Shown here: positions 38,101-46,859 of the stretch, piece after piece
Layout: every line of letters begins with the position of its first letter
How positions within the stretch are numbered: the stretch's first letter is position 1
From: Rhabditoides inermis
Lineage: Eukaryota > Nematoda > Chromadorea > Rhabditida > Rhabditidae
DNA: 64,000 bases
Direction: 5' to 3'
Assembly (NCBI GenBank): GCA_963966185.1
Contig: CAWZYM010000363.1
Span: 206,501-270,500, forward strand
Made by a program: the position numbers and the translations under genes
The notes under the pieces: generated by a model
Database searches by the model: none
Told to the model about the DNA's origin: nothing
The model's input: only the letters and a program-made list of their open reading frames with translations

Positions 38101-41100
38101 TTGCGCGCTATTGCCGAGAGCTGACACTTCGTCTTCCTCTGATCTACCCCACGGCGCGCAACTTATTGCGAGAATAGAACTATAGATAACGCTACCCCAA
38201 CTTTTTGACACATTTTGTCGTGTTTCCGAGGACATTATCATTCATCCAAACTATGACGATGATATGATATTATGATATTATCATCATTGTTCAGCCCGTC
38301 CGTTCGCTCCATCAACTCGACGCGGGTCAAGAACACGGTCAAGACCGCCATCGGAACGGTCAACGACATTGTGTGAGTTTTTTTCTTTGGTGATCTTTGA
38401 TGTGGCATGGGGATCAACTTCAATTTTTCAATTCATTTTCATTCAATCAGTCTCTAGTGAACAGTCAATATAGATTTAATCACTGATTCAATTACAAGTT
38501 TCTAAAAGATACCCCTATCAACCTAGTGTAACAGTAGCGCGTAAGTGCTCTCAGCGCTCGCAAATTATTGCATATTGCAAACAACCGCGTCACACAAAAA
38601 CACGGAACATCTCAATTGACATATTGGCGGGACACGTATATAGTATTTCGTAATCTCCCTCCACTCACCTTGGCGGTTCCCTTCATGTATGTCATAAAGT
38701 GGCTGACGTCGACGGGGGGCAAGGAGGTGGAGGGGGGAGGCGCGCCGGCCGCCGGAACCACGAAACCGTCGCCCCAGTGGCGGGTGAAGAACGTCGACAC
38801 CTAAGCAGAGGGTTTAGAGATCTTTTTTTCAATATTCACGTTACGGTTTGAAATCCGCTGGGGAAATACAGTTTAGCGATCGAGGTTAGTGGTGAGTGGT
38901 GAATGATGATTCTCGATCCATTCTTAGAGAGTCCCACATATCCTCTTTCTAACGCTCACCTCATTTTTCGACCGACCCGGATCGGAGAGCACGGAAGAGA
39001 GGTTCTGGGTGAAGCTGAAAATTACGATATTACAAACAACAGACAAACGTCTTGCTGTACTGTATAAGTCTACTACTTCCATTACTTCCAAATTTGAAAT
39101 ATGTAATGAAACATATTTTGTGATTGCGAAACAAACTCACGAAATCATTTTTTTCCCGCCAGTACATTGTAGTTTAAAGTACAAGTACAACAACACATAC
39201 TTACCCGCTAGCTACCGTACAACCACTTAAAGATCTTGATTTATACGTGTTACACACGAATAGTCTATACAGTCCAATCGCTATCTGGACATCTGTTTTC
39301 TTTCTCAAATCAACAAGTCACTTTCCTTTATAGACCGCATAGTGAATTATCAATAGTCTCAACTCTCTCAACAATTTGCGTCACGATATCACACTATCAA
39401 GAGCGAATCCTACAAGTACAATCAAATTGTGACGTCCTCAACAGTCATAAATCAAGTGGTCAACATTCAACATTTGGATAAAACAGTCTCTGTCCTATTG
39501 GATAAAACAGTCACAGATTTCTCTCATTTTTTTCTTCTCAAACACTACACACAGTGAGATTATAGGTTAAACAAAGCCAGTGCGGAATCGCATCATCTCT
39601 GATGATCATTTTTATGTTTCCCGCCTTCTCTCATCACTGCTCTCTCCACGCGCGGCGCTCTCTCGCCGGCTACTCTCGAATTGAAACGGCCGAAATCACT
39701 GATGACCTTGTGGTCAATTTACTTGTGCGCCGGCACCAGTCCGTCTTTTCACCCCTTTCCTGTGCCCCTCTTGTCAATTATATCAGACAATGCCGTCGAT
39801 CAGCTCCTTTTCCTCTCCCATCTCTCCAACTCCAAACAGCACTACTTAGTATGTCATTCAGTGCAAACCATTTTTCTGACCCGCCTTCTCCAAAATTCTC
39901 AAACCGGCCGGTATAAACCACTGACGCACACACAACCGTATCTTACTGACATGGTTGATATGTTAACGTTAATCAGTCACGCTGCACTTCTATACATTCT
40001 CCTTGCCTCTCTCACAGTGTATTCCTTTTTTTCTCGCTCGCTCTCGCCCGACCGTCGCGCTGGCCACTTGACTATGTGCCATAAACATCATCACCCAATC
40101 AGCCGGGGCGACCCTCCACCTCTCTCTCTACTCTCTACTGTCAAGAGACAGCGAAACTCGTTTTATCAATCAGAATCAGTCAAATAATAGGAGCGTCGAC
40201 CGGCGGGGACGACTCTCGCAATGTTACATTGTTGTAGTGTCTCCTCCTCCTTCCCCTTTCCTCTCTCGCTACCGTGTCGCTCATCGCACTCTCAACGCAG
40301 CCAAATACTCGACTTGCCATTCACTTGGTATTTACGAAAGGACACCGGCTCTAACTAGTCATCAGCGTTGCGTCGAGTCGTGTCGGTTGATGGATTGACA
40401 CATGTCTGCACCGTCCAACTCATCCTCCTATTTGCTGATCCCGAGTGTTGCAGGATGGGTCGAGTGTCGGACGTGGGTCATGAGCCCGAGAAGAAGCACT
40501 CTTGCACCGACGCCATGTTCGGAGAAAAGGTGAGACATGACTCTGCTTTGGGTGTAGTGTGGAAATTCAGAAGATTCATTGACTTGACCTCTGACCTCTG
40601 TCCTTTCTAGGCGCGCAAATGGGGTTTCGCCTTCATCGTCGCCTTCCTCGCCGTACTTACCATCAAGGACGTCATCGAGCTGGTGAGTGTCGTAGCCACC
40701 GTTAGTTGCAGCGTATCCACAATATCTTCTCGCCAGACGCGAGGTGTCATCATTCACATCTATTGTTTACTTACACCCTACTGGCAATATTCGTGGGAAC
40801 TAGAGTGCTGAGAGTAATGATCAACTGTAACGCTGTTTCAGTGCATCGAGTACTCGGGCGACCCGAAGCAGTCCGACATGAACATCGTCTTCAACGACTC
40901 CATGACCATGCCCAACGTCACGTTCTGCATGTCCAAGAAGCAGGCGTGGTCGCACTTCAAGCTCAACGCCTCCGAGCCCACCACCGAGTGGGACGCCATC
41001 GTCGACGTGAGTGCAATCAATCAATCAATCGTTTATTCGGAATCGTTATATCTGAATCTGAATATGGCAACCTAAGATGCTAGATACATGGGCTATCGCC

Positions 41101-44100
41101 GTACAGTGCACGTTTATTGTTATTCCAAGCATTCACGTGAATTATGCGATAGTCTGTAATCTGTGTGCAATGGTAGGAAGATATAAGGTAATTGTTATGA
41201 TCTTGATCGCCCTACCAAACACAACTGAAACAAATAGTCCAGTGTCCACAACTCATTTCTGTTTTTTTGGCAATATCGTTCAAGCCTTCCATACAATTCG
41301 AGAAACCACTTGACAAGCAATTCTTTTTTCGAATCGTGAACAACTCGACGATCCTACTGCTACAATTGAAATCGCATCATTCCCGTCCCATCAACCCCGT
41401 TCGTCCGTGGCAAAAAGACGATTGTCGGTCGTCGGTCATTCCATTCGGCTGCGGTGAAATCAATTGGAACGGGGCGAACGCAGCTCTCCAAGGCCCAATG
41501 CCACATGATTAGCTCAATACTCCCGAATTCAGCGCGCACTTGAACTGATTCTGATTGCGTCTGCACAAATCACACATTGCCCTACAACATTCTCCAATTC
41601 GCCAAATCTCTCACAGCGCATCAATCAATCTCTCGCCTAGCATTTTTCACCGTCGGTCAGAGAGCAAGATACTTTGATTGTGATGCGCTGCGCCACCGTC
41701 TACCAAACAATACAACAGATATACAACACGGCAGCCGACGTCCATCCTTTGATAATCAAATCAAATCACATTACCCATACAGTCACGTTACTCAGTGGGT
41801 GTGTGCGTCAGTCAGTCAACAGTTAGACGACACTAGCTAGCCCCACACATTCACAGACACTACCAAAACACGCTGGATGAACGCGACAAAAATCGACAGT
41901 AGTCGATATCGAGAGCCGACAATGACCGACAGAGAACAAGGAACAACATCCCCGTTTGCAGGAGCACCTGGCCAACATGACGGCTCACGACGAGTTCCTC
42001 TCCAAGCCGTGGGACTTCCGCATGGTCATGGAGGCGTACGACATGATCGCCACGTACAACAGGTACGGAATGTGTTGAGACTACCGACTAGCTGACTGAG
42101 CGACAACACGACAAACGTGAACACGAAACATGTAATGAATATTTCAGTTTGGAGCGTGAGACGGACGCGCACGGATCTGCCCGTACCATCAATCTGTTCC
42201 GCGTCTCGCCGCGCCTCGCCGGAAAGAGGAAGCTGTTCCGCAAGTGGCTCGACGTGCTCGACGAGCGCAACGTCACGTTCGCCGAGTTCACGCAGAAGAC
42301 CGGAGTCGAGGTGATGCGCCGCTCAATGCAGCGTTTCCAGGTCGGTCACAATCACAGAGACGTCTTTCCAACACAAGGATTTTAGCGTACCACTTTCGAC
42401 GAGGACCTCGTCATCAAGACCAAGCTGCGAGTGTCGTGGATCTCGCAGATGCAGCTCTGTTTCCAGCCCGAGTTCGATGAGGATAACTTCAAGGTAGTAT
42501 TTTCATTGAAACTCAGAGAGCATTCAGCCATATATTACATACGACAAAATTTCCACATAAACTAAAATCTATGAAACATAATTTTAACTTTACAATATAT
42601 TTCAGTCGATCGAGGACCAGGGCAATTTCTTCACGATGATGCTCTCGCACAACGCCGACAACCTCAACGGCGAGTCGCTCGAGTGCATGTCGGTCGATTT
42701 CCACGGCCGCCCGTCGTCGCTCAACCGCTTCATGGAGGGCAAGGGCCGCGCGCGCGACGGATTCACGTTCGAGCTGTGCGCGGGACAGCGGCACGAGGTG
42801 ACGGTCGAGGTGCGCGCCCTGTATCAGATGCTCGAGAACGACGACGAGGGCACGCGGTGCCGGGAGGTGGAGGACGGCGAGGACAGCGAGTTCGACTGCC
42901 GCTCGCGCTGCCGCATGGACATGATCCGCGACATGTGCAAGTGCACGGCGCTCTCCCTCTCCTACCTCGCCAAGGACGACCTCGACCAGTTCCCGCTGTG
43001 CGACTACACCAAATGCGAGATCGAGTGAGTCGATGTAAGGCGAAGGGAGATGATGCATAACCCGTGTTTCAGTGTGCAAAAGGGCAACTACTCGGACAAG
43101 GACTGCTCGGACAAGTGCTTCCGCGACTGCACGCAGATCCGCTACGAGATCGATCACGCGCTGCAGGGCAGAATGGTCCGTCCTGGTAAGTGCTAACTGC
43201 TGATTAACTGCTATTGCATTTCTATGTGAGAAGAACTTCTGATTATCGCAATGAAGTGTAGACATATCAACATCGACATCGATAAGGGGATTGAGGGGAT
43301 CAGCAAACGCGAGTTGCATCAGACTGAGTCTGATTCACTTGCAGACCTGACTCTCATCAACCTCAACTGGGGCTCGTTCGAGTACCTGACGATGGAGCAG
43401 GAGTGGGTGTGGTCCATCCCCACCTTCATCGCCGCGCTCGGAGGATCCATCGGAATGTGGCTCGGACTCTCCATCCTCTCCCTCATTCAGGTGCGCACAA
43501 CGTGGATGCGCTAATCCATTGACGTTGCAGGGAGGAACCTACCTCTACAACTACCTATCCAAGAACGTCATCAAGAAGCGTCTGTTGAAGATGGACGTGG
43601 AGAACGAGGCGGGCAAGCGCCGCGACAGCAGAGTAAGGCGGCCGCGCAGCGAACAAACAACAAACACTCTTCAGTCTACTCTATTTCAAAATTTCATACT
43701 ATAGCTTAGTTCTTCTTCTTTCCTCTCTTTACTTTCTATCGCTCGAGTTTTCATTTTTTTTTTCTCGTAGACGAGTGATGTGTGTTTAGCTGTCGGATAT
43801 GCAAATGGAGACGTCTCGCAAGACGTCGTCTGCCATCATCGCCGCCAACCCGTTCGCCAATCCGTACGTCGACGAGCCGGCGGTTCCGGCCAAGTCGTCT
43901 CGCAAGTCCTCCCTGGTACATAGACACCGTCCGTCCGCCTGTCTGTCCATGTGCGACACGACAACAACGCTTGGGGCTTCGGCGGTGCACGAAAACACTA
44001 ACCACTCTAATCGTCTTTGGTGTGCTAACGCGTACGTGCTTTGCTTACGAAACACATGGGCGGTGAATGTAGTGGGTAGTGGCGTAGTGGGTTACGGTAA

Positions 44101-45907
44101 CGCCTCGACCGCGTTTGAGAACATTGATCATTGAGCGTTTTCAGAACTCCACCGGAGCTCCGCAAAGCTTCAGCATGAACCCCAACGGAAACACCAAGAT
44201 TCAGGTCGACTGAACAACTTGAACCCGGCGTTTCTCATTGTTTCTTCTCCCCTCCCGCCTTACGTATCCTTACCGCACCAACTCAAGTATGTGATCATAA
44301 TCAGCTCTGGATAGTGATACTGCGATAGTGATAATAACCCCGATGCCTTCGAATCATACATTACACGTGTACACCTATGCCCGATGCCCTGCGTCCCTCG
44401 ATCCCCGGTGCAGCGCAGTCGTTCACCCCACTCATCACTCATAATAACTATTTCGAATAAAGTATTGGTATTTGTCGATGGTTAGTGGTGTGAAACAATG
44501 ACAGTGTTTCAATAGAGAACATATTTTAATGGTTTGAAGTTTAAAATAGTGATAGGTGAAAATAGTGATGCTACGATATCACGGTTCGGATAGTTGCACA
44601 GCGCGCCCACAGAGAGAGCGGCGCGTGCACAGGCCGCGCCGCGAGTGAATTGGCGCGTAGCGATTTCAGTCGAGAAATTATTGCGCTCTAGCGCTTGCTG
44701 GTGATTTCGCACGTCGCGTGTTCGCGGATCGACTGTGCAACTATCCGGGCCGTGCGATAGGCACAAGCCGGGAGCTGGGAGAAAAAGCACCAACAATGAA
44801 AGCATGAAGCCGACCGACCTGTTGATGGTGAACGCGCCGCCGGCGTCGCCGGCGCACACAGACGCCTTCGGCTTAGGAGCGGCCGCGTCAACTGAAAGTG
44901 TGAACAATGGCAATGAATCGGAAAATAGAAATGAAAATTATTTTAAAACTTTCCAACACACGGTGAAGGGTGAACATGTACACGGAACAGTGGTTAGCTC
45001 TTTCGAAACTGCTTACTGCTTTTGCTTTCAACGCGAAATCAAATACTGTGTCTACCTGTTTCGAAAAGTATGCTCACACCTTCAGAAAGAGTGTACGCGG
45101 ACAGGGCAGGACACGACATAGTTAAACGAGCAAGATATTCCAAGAGTATCGAGCCATTTCAAAGGTATCGTGTACCAGCATGGAACTTTCAAATGTGCGC
45201 AGTCAAGACAAAAGCGAATAGGTGACTAATACCATAGTTTAAATGATAAAAAATGTATCGCGTACCAACGTGGAACTTTCTAATGTGCGCAGTCAAGACA
45301 AAAGCGAATAGGTGACAAATACCATAGTCTAAATAATAAAAAATGTATCGCGTACCAGTGTGGAACTTCCTGATGTGCGCCTCGTAGTCGACGTCCGAGA
45401 CGCCTTCCAGAGGGAGCGACAGGCACACGCCGTTCTTGCCGTACCTGCAAGAGAATACATGTTTACATTTACATACTCAGTCCCATGAAGTTCTGTATGT
45501 GCCGCATAATGTACGTTTCCGATGGAAAATACATTTCCGTCAGACAAATTCTGGCAATCAGTGTAGACTGCGTCAAGCAATGAAGGGAGAAAAAAATGTA
45601 TACTCGAAATATCCACCCGATTGGTTAAATATCCACCTAATACGTTTCGAGTACACAAAGGAAAATTGTAGAAATAAAACATTTCAATATGCTACGAGGT
45701 ACGTTTTCGGCAATGAAGCAATAACGTAAATGATAATAACATTCGTAGAGCTGCCGCAACGAAAAATGTGGCGTGAATGAGGCACATTGCAGCAAAACAC
45801 AGAACACAGACTGACCTGCACACGAAGCTGCCGCCCTCCTTGGTGGAGTGTGAGTGGCGAAGGTGGCGGCCCAGCTCCGAGTGGTCGAAAAACGTCACCT
45901 GTTAAGA

Positions 45908-45943
<36 letters not shown>

Positions 45944-46264
45944 AATTACATAACAACTGTGCAAAAAACAAAAGGTTTCACTACATGCCAGATTTTTCAT
46001 TCTGCGCTGTATGAGAAACAGAAGCAGAACATCGAACACGAACAACGAGTGCAGCTGTGCTGGTAGATGAACTCATAGCTTAGCAAGTGGATAGCATAAC
46101 ATAGATACACCAGATACATGGCAGAAGTGCGCCGGCAGCTGAACTGACCGTGGGCTCGCACAGCTCGCAGTCTCTGGGGTAGCCGGGCTCGCTGACCGGG
46201 ACCACGCCGCCCGGTCGGTTCGAGAACGACGACACAGAGTGCATCACAACAGCATGCCCCGAGT
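8765..46264 (-). CDS. vps-54: Vacuolar protein sorting protein 54, GARP complex subunit (5' exon not found)
   Basis: Subunit of the GARP complex that tethers endosome-derived vesicles to the trans-Golgi. Exons: 46264-46149, 45898-45816, 45444-45356, 44891-44819, 39014-38960, 38800-38669, 35818-35705, 34941-34804, 34337-34242, 33901-33807, 33307-33202, 31175-31039, 24698-24572, 24222-24130, 23766-23690, 23233-23134, 22756-22671, 22001-21920, 21404-21327, 20642-20538, 18323-18098, 17182-17005, 15892-15824, 14602-14447, 13952-13866, 13411-13305, 12530-12418, 12094-12005, 9551-9438, 9183-9089, 8870-8765. Phases agree throughout, giving about 1106 codons. Family-typical blocks: FTQNLSSVLSDP, HLGSQLSELEAVIGRMM, NSRACQLILGAGALQ, PEEQIK. 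The N-terminus carries a C2H2 finger (CELC, then H-x4-H). Odd points: a poly-Gly insert in exon 18323-18098, and introns up to 6.3 kb holding other genes and transposons. The upstream exon, which must end in phase 1, was not recognised; an in-frame ATG in exon 46264-46149 is an alternative start. Confidence 0.9.
9913..11833. mobile_element. Non-autonomous hAT-type DNA transposon
   Basis: Ends are inverted repeats starting TAGAGATGGTCCGGTTAA, and both flanks carry the same 8 bp, GTCGGATA (9905-9912 and 11834-11841). An 8-bp duplication with a TAGAG-type end is the hallmark of hAT elements. The subterminal regions are packed with CCGGTTAACCGG-like motifs, as in transposase-binding arrays. No transposase-length reading frame exists. 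It lies in a vps-54 intron. Confidence 0.85.
10500..11089 (+). pseudogene. Possible captured gene fragment inside the hAT element
   Basis: Three blocks are open in one splice-consistent frame: up to 10547 (donor GGTCAG), from about 10734 to 10849 (acceptor TTTGTAG, donor GTAAGTG), and from about 10966 to a stop near 11089. The product would be strongly charged (REKREEEARR, then Arg-rich). The first block has an in-frame stop at 10476-10478 and no clear start. It does not resemble a transposase that I recognise. It could be a transduplicated host fragment or chance. Confidence 0.25.
12811..13192. mobile_element. MITE with TTAAAGG ends, copy 1
   Basis: Left end TTAAAGGAACAGTGGCGAC, right end its imperfect inverse (GTCGTCAGTGTACCTTTAA). 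The whole body aligns by eye with copy 2 at 15347-15710. It lies in the vps-54 intron between exons 13411-13305 and 12530-12418. On the minus strand it carries a B box GGTTCGAGTCC (12898-12888) and an A box TGGCTCAATGC (12940-12930) spaced as in tRNA genes. Confidence 0.75.
15347..15710. mobile_element. MITE with TTAAAGG ends, copy 2
   Basis: Same family as 12811-13192, with better-preserved ends: TTAAAGGAACAGTGGCGAC at the left and GTCGCCACTGTTGCTTTAA at the right. Minus-strand B box GGTTCGATTCC (15443-15433) and A box TGGCTCAGTGC (15486-15476) match the tRNA consensus closely. It lies in the vps-54 intron between exons 15892-15824 and 14602-14447. A related single end (TTAAAGGTACAGGGGCG) is at about 21004-21021. 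Confidence 0.75.
16078..16793. mobile_element. TIR element with GGGCCCGACAGAC ends and a duplicated right end
   Basis: The left end GGGCCCGACAGACTTTTT is mirrored at 16773-16793. The interior is rich in short GCGATAGCGAATCGC-like inverted motifs. The right about 80 bp occurs twice in tandem (about 16615-16698 and 16718-16796), each ending in the terminal sequence. No open frame of note. Lies in a vps-54 intron. Confidence 0.7.
17850..18037 (+). mobile_element. SINE-like repeat, plus orientation, GATT tail
   Basis: About 175 bp matching, in reverse orientation, the copy at 7862-8040. It ends in GATTCCGGATAAATGATT and then tandem GATT units. Such tails are typical of RTE-dependent SINEs. Lies in a vps-54 intron. 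Confidence 0.65.
18098..18323 (-). repeat. (GGA)n microsatellite inside a vps-54 exon, coding poly-Gly
   Basis: The exon opens with ordinary sequence (GAQSCSPAELCAVLAAMRHF), then passes through about 20 Gly codons at 18238-18168 before GEGGEETTLGGG and a good GTAAGT donor in the right phase for the next exon. No donor precedes the tract, so it is probably translated. Confidence 0.6.
18462..18573. repeat. Dispersed repeat shared with 52905-53048
   Basis: Carries the same AATACAATACA...GTTTATTATGATAT...TTTGTGTGATGTGCAAG core as the copy at 52.9 kb. Nearby, 18365-18460 and 18648-18745 are diverged tandem copies that also duplicate the end next to exon 18323. Confidence 0.5.
23787..24004. mobile_element. 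MITE-like repeat, copy A (GGTTCTAAGATG end)
   Basis: About 215 bp paralogous to 31207-31457. In the better copy the ends are GGGAGGTTTTAAGATG and TTAGAACCTCCC, an inverted repeat. Lies in a vps-54 intron. Confidence 0.55.
25047..25448. mobile_element. Foldback element, family 1, copy A
   Basis: A near-perfect inverted repeat: left arm 25047-25168, right arm 25327-25448, with an AT-rich loop. Ends read CATTCTCTTTCGAAAAGTAC. Lies in the 6.3-kb vps-54 intron. Flanking sequence on the right (TGTCCTTTT...AAATTTC...AGAAATTTTG) is shared with copy B at 31756-32110, so the real element may extend beyond the palindrome. Confidence 0.75.
26221..26995. mobile_element. Foldback element with tRNA-like arms (family 2)
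   Basis: Two arms of about 280 bp are inverted copies with scattered mismatches (left from ACAAGCAAATGGCAACAGG, right ending CCATTTGCTTGT). In the left arm a tRNA-like block at 26430-26493 has an A-box-like TGTCTAGTGAG and a B box GGTTCGGTCCC; the right arm repeats it inverted. Lies in the 6.3-kb vps-54 intron, 127 bp before the TIR element at 27122. Confidence 0.75.
27377..29483 (+). CDS. Gly/Pro-repeat zinc-ribbon protein, possibly element-encoded
   Basis: The family is not recognised. Well-phased exons: 27983-28280, 28327-28365, 28411-28501, 28548-28640, 28747-28858, 29100-29181, 29366-29483 (stop TAA). They encode about 277 residues: a helical start (PDDLLALTVLDEIAGLTPSK), a probable zinc ribbon C-x2-C-x9-C-x5-C (YCGECLSRLSN...), a Trp/His-rich segment (IVQWHTFFHTLAVGD) and a basic Lys-rich tail resembling a nuclear signal. 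Upstream, 27640-27926 encodes tandem PGGPLGGGG units in the frame that joins exon 27983; its join to 27377-27451 and 27511-27581 is unresolved. Zinc ribbons of this spacing occur in some transposase-domain proteins, so a transposon origin is plausible but unproven. It lies antisense in a vps-54 intron. Confidence 0.55.
27640..27926 (+). repeat. GC-rich tandem repeat coding PGGPLGGGG units
   Basis: About seven units of roughly 36 bp, each containing GGTGGTCCGCTCGGAGGCGG with small variations. All three plus frames are open here. The Gly/Pro frame is preferred because it splices in phase into exon 27983. Confidence 0.65.
30500..30560. mobile_element. Double GC hairpin ending in CTAATT (Helitron-like 3' end?)
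   Basis: Two perfect or near-perfect hairpins (GTGGCGCGCTGCGCGCGCCAC at 30500-30520 and a 22-nt one at 30535-30556) are followed at once by CTAATT. A third hairpin at 32921-32941 is also followed by CTAATT. Hairpin plus CTRR next to T resembles a Helitron 3' terminus; no matching 5' end was identified. Confidence 0.35.
31207..31457. mobile_element. MITE-like repeat, copy B (GGGAGGTT ends)
   Basis: Same family as 23787-24004, with 12-bp terminal inverted repeats GGGAGGTT(T/C)TAA. It carries about 30 extra bases (TTGGGTCATTTTTCATC region) near the right end that copy A lacks. Confidence 0.55.
31756..32110. mobile_element. Foldback element, family 1, copy B
   Basis: Arms 31756-31860 and 32008-32110 are inverted copies around a CT tract. 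The GTTTACAAATACTA(A/C)CACAAA segment of the arm recurs at 32370 and 54088. The right flank matches that of copy A. Confidence 0.7.
32921..32945. mobile_element. GC hairpin ending in CTAATT
   Basis: AGAGGGCGCTGCGCGCCCTCT forms a near-perfect stem and abuts CTAATT, as at 30535-30560. The upstream 32370-32900 is noncoding, begins with the GTTTACAAATACTAACAC repeat and is GC-richer than its flanks. Confidence 0.35.
33308..33780. repeat. GA/CT microsatellite next to a vps-54 acceptor
   Basis: About 470 bp of GA on the plus strand, hence CT on the vps-54 sense strand, running up to the acceptor of exon 33307-33202. It contains two copies of a longer unit (GATGGAGGGAGGGAGAGGTG). Long reading frames here are repeat artefacts. 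Confidence 0.85.
35105..35145. repeat. (TA)n microsatellite
   Basis: About 20 TA units in a vps-54 intron. Shorter TA runs occur at 28894 and 52552. Confidence 0.9.
38010..38150 (+). repeat. Dispersed repeat family R3, copy A
   Basis: Related to 52440-52720 and 58410-58620, all in the same orientation. The shared core contains CTCTTGCAGTTCG(A/C)AA(T/C)ACGGTG, then ATAACCGTCTGCC; copies A and B also share the GCCGAGAGCTGAC stretch. Lies in a vps-54 intron. Confidence 0.6.
40455..44213 (+). CDS. DEG/ENaC family cation channel subunit
   Basis: Amiloride-sensitive-type channel subunit, predicted plasma membrane, 562 residues. Exons: 40455-40529, 40611-40682, 40842-41006, 41962-42062, 42148-42340, 42386-42493, 42606-43024, 43073-43185, 43345-43490, 43531-43632, 43790-43915, 44145-44213; all phases agree. 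TM1 is at about 26-49, a Cys-rich extracellular domain follows (FDCRSRCRMDM, DKDCSDKCFRDC), and TM2 is at about 436-464 (GGSIGMWLGLSILSLIQ) with the Gly-x-Ser selectivity motif at 456-458. N-glycosylation sites NVTF, NASE and NMTA are present. The extracellular VTFAEFTQKTG and MRRSMQRF blocks match a nematode subgroup, but I cannot fix the orthologue. The N-terminal His-Gly gating motif is not obvious (DAMFGEKARKW instead). The start follows TTGCAGG, a likely trans-splice acceptor. The whole gene lies antisense in the vps-54 intron between exons 44891-44819 and 39014-38960. Confidence 0.9.
44456..44461 (+). terminator. Poly(A) signal of the DEG/ENaC gene
   Basis: AATAAA about 240 nt after the stop codon, still inside the vps-54 intron and about 360 bp from vps-54 exon 44891-44819. 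Confidence 0.6.
44579..44757. mobile_element. Short palindromic MITE candidate
   Basis: CACGGTTCGGATAGTTGCACAG at the left is mirrored at 44736-44757 with two mismatches. The interior is GC-rich and noncoding. Ends 61 bp before vps-54 exon 44891-44819. Confidence 0.5.
45166..45370 (-). repeat. Tandem repeat that copies a vps-54 splice donor three times
   Basis: A unit of about 90 bp covers the exon edge (GCGCACATCAGGAAGTTCCA on the sense strand), the donor GTACGCGATACA and the following intron. It recurs tw further times downstream with good donors and an open frame through the first two units. The third copy has a stop near the exon-like edge. Confidence 0.7.
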
Positions 46265-46859
46265 CTGAAACGGTGTGTAGTGTTTCGGATAAGTTGACGC
46301 GATGGAAATATGTTGAACGATTAACTTGTATGGGGCAATTCCATCAACACTTCACGCCGCGGTGTTTTATGAACAAAGGAGCATAGTCGGCACATGCAAT
46401 CGAGCATCGATTCAGTGTGGGAGAACAGCAAATTTCAGGATTCGATGAAGGCGCGATATGGAATAGGGGAACACACAAATAGACGCGACGAGGACGATTC
46501 TTGCGAAATTGAGGATCTATCGATGTCGTGCGGGATGAATGATACAATTTGAGGTAGTTAACAACAGTGTAGCCATAACGTGTGTGTATTACAAAACACT
46601 ATGTATTCTCAATGAAACGTACAATAAACACATGAAACGTAGAACAAATGCCAGCTGTTTGTCGCCAGCCGCGCGAAAGCACGTCGATTGCGCACGCGCG
46701 TCACAATGCACGTGAAAGTGGACGCTCCGTCTAGTAACGGGTGCCGCCTTCGATTGCCACCGCTGTTTCGCTGAACTTCGACCTTGCCGACCGTATTTGT
46801 CCCCAGATTCGCCGTTTCGTTCTAGTTTTCGTGTATAACACTGTATGCATCGTTCAGAA
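46265..46859. promoter_or_regulatory. Divergent promoter region, vps-54 and PDZ gene
   Basis: 595 bp separates the first recognised vps-54 exon from the PDZ gene start on the opposite strand. It must hold the missing vps-54 5' exon or leader and both promoters. I see no TATA box or other named motif. Confidence 0.4.

Noticed and set aside
42513..43319. 268-codon minus-strand frame
   Set aside because: Antisense shadow of the DEG/ENaC exon 42606-43024, caused by its strong third-position GC bias.
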